From an uncultured Clostridia bacterium (GTDB lineage Bacteria; Bacillota; Clostridia; Christensenellales; Borkfalkiaceae), in NCBI GenBank assembly GCA_900557285.1, contig USSJ01000002.1, forward strand, positions 1 through 17,370: a DNA stretch of 17,370 nucleotides, written 5' to 3'. The position numbers and the translations under genes are program-made. Numbering within the stretch: position 1 is the first letter of the stretch; each line of letters begins with the position of its first letter. This document shows, in pieces, positions 7,953 to 15,864 of this stretch. The notes below the pieces were generated by a model. It was not told where the DNA came from, ran no database searches, and saw only the letters and a list, made by a program, of their open reading frames with translations.

Positions 7953-9762
7953 TTGTTCCCTCCAGCAATGTATCCATTACCTCAAAACAACGGACGATCA
8001 AACCCTGTACGGAGACATTCGTGACCGTCGCCCCCGTCGTGATGTCCGACGCGATCTCGTCCCTCGTCATTTCCGCGATCTCCTGTTTCGTTTTCCCTAA
8101 AAATACAGGCTTATCACAGGTGTATCCGAATGTGCTTTCCGCAAGCGTCGTGATCGCATACACTGTATTTGTCGAAGAATCCAGCGTGATCGCATATTTC
8201 AGCGATTGTTTATAATTGTACTCGGTCAGATCCGCAACGCCCGCAATGGTAAATCTGTACAGCGTTCCGTTCCGCTCCGAAAGCGTTATATTTTCGTCCG
8301 TATACGCCAAACGCTCATAACGCGCCATGTTGTAATCGTAAAACGAAAAACATTCGAGGATCATTTCGCGCAGTTTTGTGTTTGTTTTCGTAGCCGAAAA
8401 ATCACCGTCCGCCGAAAGATCCGTACGCTGCAAAATCTCTTCATAAGTCTTCCCCTCAAAGAAGGAAAGCTCCGCCGTGTAACCCATCGTGCTCTGCGCT
8501 ATGGGCACAACGTCCGTTACCGTATCCTTGCCCGCATCGACATACACTTTGTATTCCAGATTCTGCACATATCCGCCCATGATCGGCGCTCCGCCCTGGA
8601 CCGTGAACACATACTCTCCGTTCAGCTTCCTGCTCACTTCCTGCACATACGAATACACGCCGCTTTTATCAATATAAACGTTTGTATAATTGGTGATCGG
8701 TACAAAAATCAGCACCAGCACCGCCATAGCAATGCAAAGCGAACGCATCGTCCACTGCATAACCTGCGGCATCGGCTTCCCCGCCTTTGTCATCTGACCG
8801 AAACGCACCGGCAATATGAACTTATCCATCAGCGGAACAAACAGGTTCATGATCAGAATCGCAAGGGACGTACCCTCCGGATATGAACCAAACCGACGGA
8901 TCAGCACCGTTATGACGCCCAGTCCGAAAGCATACAGAACGCGGTTATATTTCCACTTCGGAGACGTCGCATAATCGGTCGCCATGAATACCGCACCGAA
9001 CAGCAAACCGCCCGAAAGAAGCTGCAGCAGTACTTCCTTTGCACTGCCGTAACAAGCCAAAAACATCACCGCAGCCGTCAAAAGATAGACGACCGGGATC
9101 CGCCAGTCGATCACCCTGCGAACTCCAAGATACACACCGCCGGCAAGGATCGCGATCTTGCACGTCTCCCCGATGCTGCCGCCGACTGTCCCGAACAAAA
9201 GCTGCAAAACATAGCCCCAGTATCCGCTCACTCCCATGAACGAACTTTGGAACGCCGCCGTGCCGCCGCTCAGATAGGTCGGAGCCGTCACGACATCCGT
9301 CGAAAGGATGTTCCCGGATATATCAAAACCGATGTATTTGGTCATCACCGAGCTGTACGCCAGCAACAAAAATACACGCGCCGTCGCCGCAGGGTTCGCA
9401 AAGTTCTTGCCCAATCCGCCGAACAGCATCTTTACGATAATGATCGCAAACACGCCGCCGATGATCGGAATATACCACGGAGCGCGCGGCGGAAGATTTA
9501 AACCGAGGATCAGCCCCGTAACCAAAGCCGATAAATCAAACGTAAAGGGTTTCTTCCGTATCAGATTGTAAAGCTGTTCCGAAAGAAAACACGTCGCCAT
9601 ACAAATGACGATCAGCGCCAGCGAATACAACCCGAAATATACCACCCCGCACACAAGGCAAGGGACCAGCGCGATCAGGACGTCCAGCATCACTGTGCGC
9701 GTCGACGAAGAATCCAATTTATGCGGTGAAGCCGCTACCTTATAATTGCTTATTTCTGCCAT
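7945..9762 (-). CDS. rnfD: RnfD with C-terminal RnfG-like extension (fusion)
   Basis: The first 325 or so residues are an ordinary RnfD/NqrB-type membrane subunit, including NPPRAPWY-like and GKNFANPAATARVFLL (118-133) segments and the closing NLFVPLMDKF stretch near 306. RnfD is usually 300-350 residues; this one is 605. The extra part has a further membrane helix (about 340-358) and two related soluble units at about 381-472 and 497-596 that resemble the FMN_bind fold of RnfG. The second ends with DITTGATVTN (573-582), a complete flavin attachment motif with Thr579. In the core, the expected S/T-G-A-T site reads TAPT (159-162), keeping Thr162 but not its neighbours. The start is 1 base after the rnfC stop, with GAGAGG upstream. 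RnfD identity is certain; function of the extension is inferred. Confidence 0.95.
   Translation of the reverse strand: MAEISNYKVAASPHKLDSSSTRTVMLDVLIALVPCLVCGVVYFGLYSLALIVICMATCFLSEQLYNLIRKKPFTFDLSALVTGLILGLNLPPRAPWYIPIIGGVFAIIIVKMLFGGLGKNFANPAATARVFLLLAYSSVMTKYIGFDISGNILSTDVVTAPTYLSGGTAAFQSSFMGVSGYWGYVLQLLFGTVGGSIGETCKIAILAGGVYLGVRRVIDWRIPVVYLLTAAVMFLACYGSAKEVLLQLLSGGLLFGAVFMATDYATSPKWKYNRVLYAFGLGVITVLIRRFGSYPEGTSLAILIMNLFVPLMDKFILPVRFGQMTKAGKPMPQVMQWTMRSLCIAMAVLVLIFVPITNYTNVYIDKSGVYSYVQEVSRKLNGEYVFTVQGGAPIMGGYVQNLEYKVYVDAGKDTVTDVVPIAQSTMGYTAELSFFEGKTYEEILQRTDLSADGDFSATKTNTKLREMILECFSFYDYNMARYERLAYTDENITLSERNGTLYRFTIAGVADLTEYNYKQSLKYAITLDSSTNTVYAITTLAESTFGYTCDKPVFLGKTKQEIAEMTRDEIASDITTGATVTNVSVQGLIVRCFEVMDTLLEGTNG
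7975..8622 (-). repeat. Tandem duplicated FMN_bind-like units in RnfD
   Basis: Residues about 381-472 and 497-596 of RnfD align with each other: STMGYTAELSFFEGKTYEEI (424-443) against STFGYTCDKPVFLGKTKQEI (543-562), and ECFSFYD against RCFEVMD near the ends. At the attachment position the first copy has FSATKTN and the second TGATVTN. This is a protein-level repeat; the DNA has diverged. Confidence 0.85.
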
Positions 9763-9763
9763 T

Positions 9764-11047
9764 TCAGATCTTCCTCTCCGCTATGATTTTCTTTGCCAGA
9801 CGCACGCTCTGCGCCAGGAACCGCTTTGCAGGGCAAACATACGAACAACATCCGCACGCAATACAGGACGAAGCCCCGTACCGTTTCGCTTCCGCATAGT
9901 CTTTCCTGAACAGCGCCTCTTCGATAAATGTCGGCGACAGTCCCATCGGACAAGCCTGGATGCACCTGCTGCAGCCGATACAAACGCTTGCCACCTTGTC
10001 TTCGCATTCCGTTTCGTCTAAGAAAAGAAGGCTGGATGTCGTCTTGCTCGTGCAGACTTTCAGGGAAAACACCGCTTCCCCCATCATCGGCCCGCCGCTC
10101 ACGATCCGCGCGCAATCCTCTTTTGCCCCGCAAAACTTCGCGACATCCCGCAAAGGCGTTCCGTTTTTCACCCAAAGATTTGACGGCGTTTCAACGCATT
10201 TTCCGCTTACCGTCATCACTCTTTCGTAACAAGGCAACCCTTTTTCCACCGCACGGCACACGCTAAGCACCGTATGCACGTTCGCAACGACCACCCCTGC
10301 ATCCACGGGCAGTTTTCCTTCCGGTACCACGCGTTTCGTACAGCTGTAGATCAGCTGTTTTTCAGCGCCTTGCGGGTAACGCGTGCGAAGGGCGCAAACC
10401 GTTATATCTTGCGGACAAAGAGCTTTCAGTTTTGCGATCGCATACGGTTTGTTCTTTTCGATACCGATCACGGCCCGCTTGGCTCCGCATGCCTTCATCA
10501 CATACCCGACCCCGCGCAGAAATTCTTCCGCGTATTCGATCATGATTCGGTAATCGCAGGTGATGTACGGCTCGCACTCGGCCCCGTTCACCACCAGTTC
10601 CTCCGCCCTGCCGCCGACATTGTATTTCACCGCGGCAGGAAATCCGGCGCCGCCCATTCCGACGATCCCCGCTTCATCGATCCTCGCCAAAAGTTCTTCC
10701 GCCGTCGGATCCTTCAGGATCGGCAGCTGTACACTCTCGTCGCTGAAATCATTCTCGATCAGAATATGATCCCGCTTTTTCCCGGAGGCCGTGATATGCC
10801 CCACGACTCCCTTGACGATCCCCGCGACAGGCGAATAAATATTGGCGGACAATCCTTCCGCTTTCTTCGCAACCAGCTGTCCGCGAAGCACATGATCACC
10901 TTCCGCCACGACGGGAATCGCCGGCTTCCCGATGTGCTGTGACAACGGCAGCCACACTTTCTCCGGGTCGGGCATCTTTTTTATCTCTGCCCCCGCCGAT
11001 AAATTTTTGCAGTCCTTGGGATGCACTCCCTTGTCAAATAATGTCAA
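9764..11047 (-). CDS. rnfC: Rnf complex NADH-binding subunit RnfC
   Basis: Cytoplasmic subunit where NAD+ is reduced; first gene of the operon. In order it shows an N-terminal barrel/biotin-like region ending in ANIYSPVAGIVKG, the glycine-rich GMGGAGFP FMN/NADH-binding loop (130-137), NGAECEPYITCD (154-165), GGPMMG (318-323), then two [4Fe-4S] motifs, CIGCSRCIQACP and CIACGCCSYVCP, near 356-406. I chose the TTG at 11047 because GGAGG lies 6 bases upstream and the protein then begins TLFDKGVHP, as RnfC proteins normally do. An in-frame TTG at 11068 has no ribosome binding site. That gives 427 residues, normal for clostridial RnfC. Confidence 0.96.
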   Translation of the reverse strand: MTLFDKGVHPKDCKNLSAGAEIKKMPDPEKVWLPLSQHIGKPAIPVVAEGDHVLRGQLVAKKAEGLSANIYSPVAGIVKGVVGHITASGKKRDHILIENDFSDESVQLPILKDPTAEELLARIDEAGIVGMGGAGFPAAVKYNVGGRAEELVVNGAECEPYITCDYRIMIEYAEEFLRGVGYVMKACGAKRAVIGIEKNKPYAIAKLKALCPQDITVCALRTRYPQGAEKQLIYSCTKRVVPEGKLPVDAGVVVANVHTVLSVCRAVEKGLPCYERVMTVSGKCVETPSNLWVKNGTPLRDVAKFCGAKEDCARIVSGGPMMGEAVFSLKVCTSKTTSSLLFLDETECEDKVASVCIGCSRCIQACPMGLSPTFIEEALFRKDYAEAKRYGASSCIACGCCSYVCPAKRFLAQSVRLAKKIIAERKI

Positions 11048-11133
11048 AATCCGCCTCCGTCCCGACAAATTTTTTTCTGTTTACCTTCCCGCACTCGGCG
11101 AGACACCTCTCCCGCTCCGTACGGACAACATTC
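11048..11133 (-). promoter_or_regulatory. Structured 5' leader of the rnf operon
   Basis: Between the predicted transcription start (about 11133) and the rnfC TTG there are about 86 bases. They hold a perfect 10-bp palindrome TCCGTACGGA (11116-11125) near +9 to +18, and a possible hairpin at 11096-11114 (seven pairs, one bulge, 4-base loop). The GGAGG used by rnfC is at the end. I recognise no riboswitch class. Confidence 0.35.
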
Positions 11134-11139
11134 GACGAT

Positions 11140-11168
11140 ATTGTATCACATTTTCCAAATTCTGTAAA
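11140..11168 (-). promoter_or_regulatory. Predicted sigma-A promoter of the rnf operon
   Basis: Minus strand TTTACA (11168-11163) and TACAAT (11145-11140), each one base from consensus, are separated by exactly 17 bases, with an extended -10 TGA. This is the strongest-looking promoter in the window. The 11 bases ending in the -10 box are the same as at the paaK promoter. Confidence 0.78.
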
Positions 11169-11174
11169 GAACTT

Positions 11175-11190
11175 GCGGCCTTCTGACCGC
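11175..11190 (-). terminator. Small GC hairpin after the permease genes
   Basis: GCGGTC and GGCCGC can pair over six positions (one G-U) around an AGAA loop, 9 bases after the stop of the downstream TauE half and just upstream of the rnf -35 box. No proper T run follows, so read-through from the permease genes into rnf is possible. Confidence 0.3.
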
Positions 11191-11198
11191 GTATCCTT

Positions 11199-11591
11199 TC
11201 AGTTTTTTCTTTGGCTTTTTTCATCCGCCAATGCCCTCGCCCCTCCGTAAAACTGATACAGCGACAAGATGCATAAAAATACCCCGAATGCCATTCGCAA
11301 CGCACTCGGCGCCACCTTCTGCACAAACAACGCACCCGCCACCGACAAAAGCGTCGCCGGGATCATCATCCATACCGCGCCCTTCGCATCCAGCAATCCG
11401 TTCTGCGCGTGTACCCGCAACGATACTATGCTCATGGGCAAAAAAGTAAGCAGATTCACCGACTGCGCCATGTGCTGCGGTACGCCGCAAAAAATCGTAA
11501 GAAGCGGGATCAGAACCGTCCCGCCGCCCATTCCCATTCCGCCTAAAACCCCGCCGGCAAACCCGACGATCAGCCATACCAGAAAACGCAT
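11199..11591 (-). CDS. TauE/SafE-family permease, C-terminal half-size protein
   Basis: Membrane protein of 130 residues with about four hydrophobic segments. GVLGGMGMGGGTVLIPLL (14-31) and AQSVNLLTFLP (42-52) are the repeat motifs of the TauE/SafE (formerly DUF81) family, whose members export or import sulfonates, sulfite or other organic anions. Family members are usually about 250 residues with two such repeats; this gene encodes one. I chose the ATG at 11591 with AGGAG upstream, since the longer frame to 11762 adds an arginine-rich stretch that is the other half read out of frame. It starts 10 bases after the stop of the companion gene, so the two are presumably made together. The substrate is unknown. 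Confidence 0.85.
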   Translation of the reverse strand: MRFLVWLIVGFAGGVLGGMGMGGGTVLIPLLTIFCGVPQHMAQSVNLLTFLPMSIVSLRVHAQNGLLDAKGAVWMMIPATLLSVAGALFVQKVAPSALRMAFGVFLCILSLYQFYGGARALADEKSQRKN

Positions 11592-11601
11592 TCGATTTCT
11601 C

Positions 11602-11961
11602 CTAAAATAACATTTTAAGCCCCGCAGCCAGCATAACCGCCGCAAATACCAGCGTCGCCGCCGCAGGCGAGATCTTCCCAAGCAGCCGCGCACCGGCAAA
11701 TCCTCCCGCCAATACGCCGATCCCAACCGCCAAAAATAACTCCGTCTCAAACAGCCCCGCACACAAGTACACGATCGAACTCGCCAGACTCACCGGCAAA
11801 ATGATCAGGATCGCCGTCGCGTGCGCGGCCAGCGGAGTCTTCTTCCCCACCGACGTCAGAAGCGGTACGACGATCATTCCACCTCCGCCCCCGAAAATTC
11901 CGTTCACCGCTCCGACCGCACAACCCGCCGCAGCCATCGCCGCGTTCTGCTTCATTTTCAT
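11602..11961 (-). CDS. TauE/SafE-family permease, N-terminal half-size protein
   Basis: Membrane protein of 119 residues with about four hydrophobic segments. GAVNGIFGGGGGMIVVPLL (17-35) and AAHATAILIILP (45-56) are TauE/SafE repeat motifs equivalent to those of the neighbour. The ATG at 11961 has AGGAG six bases upstream and the stop is clean, with a good ribosome binding site for the next gene between the two. This looks like a true two-gene arrangement rather than a frameshift. Together the pair gives 249 residues, the normal length of a full permease, so a heterodimeric transporter is likely (inference). I could not read a convincing promoter upstream. Confidence 0.86.
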   Translation of the reverse strand: MKMKQNAAMAAAGCAVGAVNGIFGGGGGMIVVPLLTSVGKKTPLAAHATAILIILPVSLASSIVYLCAGLFETELFLAVGIGVLAGGFAGARLLGKISPAAATLVFAAVMLAAGLKMLF

Positions 11962-12049
11962 CCTTTTCTCCTCTTTAACTCCTCGCTTTTTTATTCAGTT
12001 TGCCCCATTTCCAAAAATTAATGAGATTTTCACCTTTTTTTTAACATTA

Positions 12050-12077
12050 TTGCTTGCATTTCATCGTGTTTTATATT
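12050..12077 (+). promoter_or_regulatory. Possible promoter of the large surface protein gene
   Basis: TTGCTT (12050-12055) and TATATT (12072-12077) are 16 bases apart in the AT-rich gap between the divergent genes. A second reading, TTGCAT with TAAAAT 17 bases on, overlaps it. The leader would be about 55 bases, with AAAGGTG 4 bases before the ATG at 12139. Confidence 0.45.
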
Positions 12078-12138
12078 AAAATAAGATAGTACGATTTAAA
12101 TTATTTCTAAATCACAACGATCAGTAAAAAGGTGTTCT

Positions 12139-15100
12139 ATGGCTAAAAACAAACAATCAAAAAAACTGAGAATTGCGACACTTCTGCTTTCGGCGATCAT
12201 GGTGGTTGCCGCCTGCTCGTTCTTCATCACAGCCTGCTCGTCAGCCCGTAATGAAGACGATACTTCTACTACGGAAACACGCACCGATACGCAGACCTTC
12301 GCAAACGGCAACTTCGAATACTTCAGCGACAGCGACGGCTCTTACCGCATCGGTTCCCCCGAAAGCTGGACAAGCTCCACAGGCTCCAACAGCAGCGGCG
12401 TAAGCGCAAGCTCCTCTGTCGCCAAGTCGGGTATCGTCGATACCTCCATTGATTGGACTGAGTTCGTCAACGCCTATAATACTTACAATGAGTACAAAGA
12501 CGCAGATGATGAGGACAAGCCCGATCCCTACTATACCGATATCGACAACAATTACGATATCCCCGGTTGGGATCTCGCCAAAGCTGCTTCCGGAGACGAG
12601 GACCCGAAAGACGACGCTTTGAATACTTCCGCCAAGGAACTCAACCCCGGCACGCCTTTCACGGCAAAAGAAAAGGAAGATGAGACCAACGGCACGCACG
12701 TCCTGATGCTGCACAACTACCGTTCCAATAAAATGGGTACGGCGGCTCGTTATACATCCTCTTCCATAACGCTGGCAGCCGGTACGGCGGCGCAAATCTC
12801 CGTCTGGGTCAAAACTTCCGGTCTGACTTACAACGACGGAACTCCCGTCGACGGAAACCGCGGCGCGTACATCAAAATCAACAGCACGGTTGGCGGCTCC
12901 GCGCAGGATCCGCTCGTGGTCCGCAATATCAACACGTCGGATATCCCCGAAACGGAAAACAACGGCTGGGAACAGTTCACGTTCTATATCAATGCTGCCC
13001 CCTACTCCACGACGACCTTCACCGTTGAACTCGGTCTCGGCATGCAGACGGACGGTAAAGAAACCAACTACCTCGAATACGTTCAGGGTTACGCTTTCTT
13101 TGATGATCTGAAATACACCGTCATGCAGTCGGCGGATTTCAACAGCAAGGTATCTTCTGTCCCCGCAGGGCAGGCTCTCACCCTCAACCTCGAATTCGAC
13201 AGCGATCTGGAAAAGCTGGATGCGGCTAAAGTTACTTCCAATTATTTCTCCATCGATCTGAATACGACAAACCTCAACAGTTTGTCCGTCAATAACAACG
13301 TTGCGGTCTCCAATACAAAATCGGGCAAGATCACGGTTCAGAACTTGTCTTTCGCGGATGAATTGCTTGCAGACTACGACAAGGATATGAGCCGCTCGGG
13401 CCGTAAACTTACATCAGACTTTACGGAAGCCAACGGTTACACCTCGAAATTCATCAAAGATTTTGAAAAATTCAACACCTTGCCGTTCGGCGGAGCTTCC
13501 GAAGAAATTCTTGTCCTCTACAGCAGCCACGGCGCGCCTTACACGGCTAACCTGAACAGTTCCAATGTGAGCGGCCTGCCGTTCGAACTCGGAAAAGACG
13601 AATCCATGCTGCTTTCTTTCTGGGTCAAAACATCCGATCTCCAGAGCGGCACGGGCGCAACGATCACGGTCGTTGACGGCGATAACAAAACTTCTATCGG
13701 AGCCGTAGACACCACTACCCTGACGACTGTCGACCTGGTGGACGATCAGAAAAAATCCAGCAAAGAAGAACTTCAAAAATACGAGGACATCTTCGACGGC
13801 TGGCAGCAGTGCTTCTTCTTTATCACAAACTCCACGGACGAAGAAAAAACATTCTCTTTGGAATTTTCTTACGGGCCGAAAGATTTCACGAGCAGTTCTG
13901 CTATCTCCTCTTTCATGGAAGGATATGCGTCATTCACCGGATTCCGCTGGCAGAAACTGACCGATGAAGAATACGCGATCAAATCTACGGGTACTTACGC
14001 AGTCGAAGTTTCCCTGACGGGAAGCGAAACGTCCGTTTCCAACACCTTCGACGATGTGGCTACCACCGATCAGACAAAGATCAAAACAGACATCGCAAAT
14101 CCTAAAAACTATACGGGCGTTTACGGCGGCAGCACATACGTCGGCGGAACGGCGACAAGCGGTATCAACGAAAATGCGTATGCCGGCGTGATCAATAAGG
14201 ATTACACAACGGCAGACCGCGAAGCAGGCACCGGCTACAGCAAGGATCTCCCTTGGGTACAGGCTCTTGCAAATGCTTATGACATCGATCTTACAACAGA
14301 CGGCGTTTTGAACAGCGCTCTCTGGAATGCGGCGTTCGGCGATGATCTGACCCAGCCCCTGCTCATTACGAACCAGGAAGCGCAGGCTTACGGCTTCTAC
14401 GCGAACAGTTCCACCAACATTGCGTCCTCTTCCTTTGCGGAGATCACTGTGCGCATGAAGCTCAGCGCAGGTGCGACCGCTAACGTCTACCTGATCGACA
14501 CGACGGATAAAGACTTCGGCGAGAAGAAATACACGGATACCCTGAATTTCTCTTCCGGCGTTTCTTACCGCTATGACAGCAACGGCAATGTCGTGATTAA
14601 GGATCCGGACGACAAAGATTTCAGCTCCAAAACAGATATACTTTTCTATAAACACAGCAACGGTCTGTGGGCAACTGCAAAAGATTATAGCGGCGATGTC
14701 TGGTACGCAAACCTCGCCAACTACAAGAAGGATGAAGACGGAAATCTGATCGATTCCGATAAGAACATCGTCTACTATGCTTCCTCGGAAGACGGCGTTT
14801 ACTACCGTTACAAGACGGACGACGGCAAGCTGGAAGTCAAAGTAATGGACTTCTCCAAAGCCCCTGTCGACGCAGACAAACTTGCGCAGGCACGCATTCA
14901 GGACGCGGCAACTTACGGACTCAGCAAACAGGTCAAAAATGACACAGCTGAAGTTTCCGACTGGATCTATGTCAGATTCTTCATCGCGACCGGCGACGAA
15001 AGCAAAGATTACAGGCTGGAAGTATGGTCGGGTGACCGCAGCGGTACAACGACAAACCCTGCCGGAAGTTTCGTGATCTTTGATATCGTCAGCGCAAGCT

Positions 15101-15855
15101 ACACCGCCATGGACGGCACTCCCCTTACAGAAAACCTCGATAACTTTGCTCAGACAAAAGGATTTGCCGATTCTGCAGAACTTTTGAAAGATTACGAAAA
15201 AGATCCTGCAAAATATATAACCGCGGACGGAAGCAACTCGCTGGTATACTATAACTTCTCTCTCTTCGATGACGACGATTATAAGTCCTATGATGCCGAT
15301 CGCACGGATGACACCGATCCCTACGCATCTTACGATCCGAGCAGTTATTCCAACAGCGTAGCTTATTTCACTTACAACTTCACTTCTTCCACAACCGCAT
15401 ACTATGACACCTATGTCAACTTCGGCACCTACGAAATCAGCGTTGCAAGTTCTTCGGATGAAGATACGACAACGGAAGATGATACTACTACGTCGCCCGA
15501 TTACAATGTATGGCTGCTCGCCGCATCCATCATTCTGGCCGCGGCTCTCATCTTTACGTTGGTCGCCCTGCTGATCCGTAAACTGCTTGCAAACATTCGG
15601 AAAAAGAGCGTTCATAACAAACCCATGTATGACAATAAACGGAAACGCTACATCCGCAAGCTGAAACTGGAAGAAGCAGACCGCGAAGAAGATCAGGATG
15701 ACGACGTTCTCCCCGAAGAAGACGAAATTTCCGATGAGGACATCTACAAGGTAGATGACACGGATACGGCGGATTCGGATGATAAGACCGTTGAGATTTC
15801 TTCCGACGATGACAACCATGACGCACCTGAAAACCCGAACGAAGAAAACAAATAA
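12139..15855 (+). CDS. Large surface protein: lipoprotein-like N-terminus, three beta-rich modules, C-terminal membrane anchor
   Basis: I do not recognise the family of this 1238-residue protein. The N-terminus has a basic stretch, a hydrophobic core (about 12-30) and two lipobox-like sites, VAAC ending at Cys26 and ITAC ending at Cys33, followed by a Ser/Thr/Asp-rich linker. Three modules at about 185-330, 455-608 and 745-990 share a pattern: a strand such as ISVWVKTSGL or LSFWVKTSDL, then GW.Q or DWIYVRF, then an aromatic end such as GYAFFDDLKY or GYASFTGFRW. This resembles beta-sandwich carbohydrate-binding modules, but no enzyme motif is seen. A helix at 1124-1146 followed by RKLLANIRKK is a stop-transfer anchor, and the last 60 residues are strongly acidic. 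The start has AAAGGTG upstream. It is the only plus-strand gene here and stands alone, with its own terminator. Confidence 0.9.
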   Translation: MAKNKQSKKLRIATLLLSAIMVVAACSFFITACSSARNEDDTSTTETRTDTQTFANGNFEYFSDSDGSYRIGSPESWTSSTGSNSSGVSASSSVAKSGIVDTSIDWTEFVNAYNTYNEYKDADDEDKPDPYYTDIDNNYDIPGWDLAKAASGDEDPKDDALNTSAKELNPGTPFTAKEKEDETNGTHVLMLHNYRSNKMGTAARYTSSSITLAAGTAAQISVWVKTSGLTYNDGTPVDGNRGAYIKINSTVGGSAQDPLVVRNINTSDIPETENNGWEQFTFYINAAPYSTTTFTVELGLGMQTDGKETNYLEYVQGYAFFDDLKYTVMQSADFNSKVSSVPAGQALTLNLEFDSDLEKLDAAKVTSNYFSIDLNTTNLNSLSVNNNVAVSNTKSGKITVQNLSFADELLADYDKDMSRSGRKLTSDFTEANGYTSKFIKDFEKFNTLPFGGASEEILVLYSSHGAPYTANLNSSNVSGLPFELGKDESMLLSFWVKTSDLQSGTGATITVVDGDNKTSIGAVDTTTLTTVDLVDDQKKSSKEELQKYEDIFDGWQQCFFFITNSTDEEKTFSLEFSYGPKDFTSSSAISSFMEGYASFTGFRWQKLTDEEYAIKSTGTYAVEVSLTGSETSVSNTFDDVATTDQTKIKTDIANPKNYTGVYGGSTYVGGTATSGINENAYAGVINKDYTTADREAGTGYSKDLPWVQALANAYDIDLTTDGVLNSALWNAAFGDDLTQPLLITNQEAQAYGFYANSSTNIASSSFAEITVRMKLSAGATANVYLIDTTDKDFGEKKYTDTLNFSSGVSYRYDSNGNVVIKDPDDKDFSSKTDILFYKHSNGLWATAKDYSGDVWYANLANYKKDEDGNLIDSDKNIVYYASSEDGVYYRYKTDDGKLEVKVMDFSKAPVDADKLAQARIQDAATYGLSKQVKNDTAEVSDWIYVRFFIATGDESKDYRLEVWSGDRSGTTTNPAGSFVIFDIVSASYTAMDGTPLTENLDNFAQTKGFADSAELLKDYEKDPAKYITADGSNSLVYYNFSLFDDDDYKSYDADRTDDTDPYASYDPSSYSNSVAYFTYNFTSSTTAYYDTYVNFGTYEISVASSSDEDTTTEDDTTTSPDYNVWLLAASIILAAALIFTLVALLIRKLLANIRKKSVHNKPMYDNKRKRYIRKLKLEEADREEDQDDDVLPEEDEISDEDIYKVDDTDTADSDDKTVEISSDDDNHDAPENPNEENK

Positions 15856-15864
15856 TCCAAACCA

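Noticed and set aside
11140..11168. Possible Rex (redox sensor) operator at the rnf promoter
   Set aside because: The TTGTGA/TCACAA-type paired half-sites are not present; only the ordinary promoter boxes are.
11592..11601. Frameshift explanation for the two TauE half genes
   Set aside because: Each half has a proper start, ribosome binding site and stop, and no conserved residues appear lost at the junction, so two separate genes are more likely.
11592..11762. Upstream extension of the downstream TauE half gene
   Set aside because: The added 57 residues are arginine-rich and overlap the companion gene in another frame; the ATG at 11591 has a good ribosome binding site.
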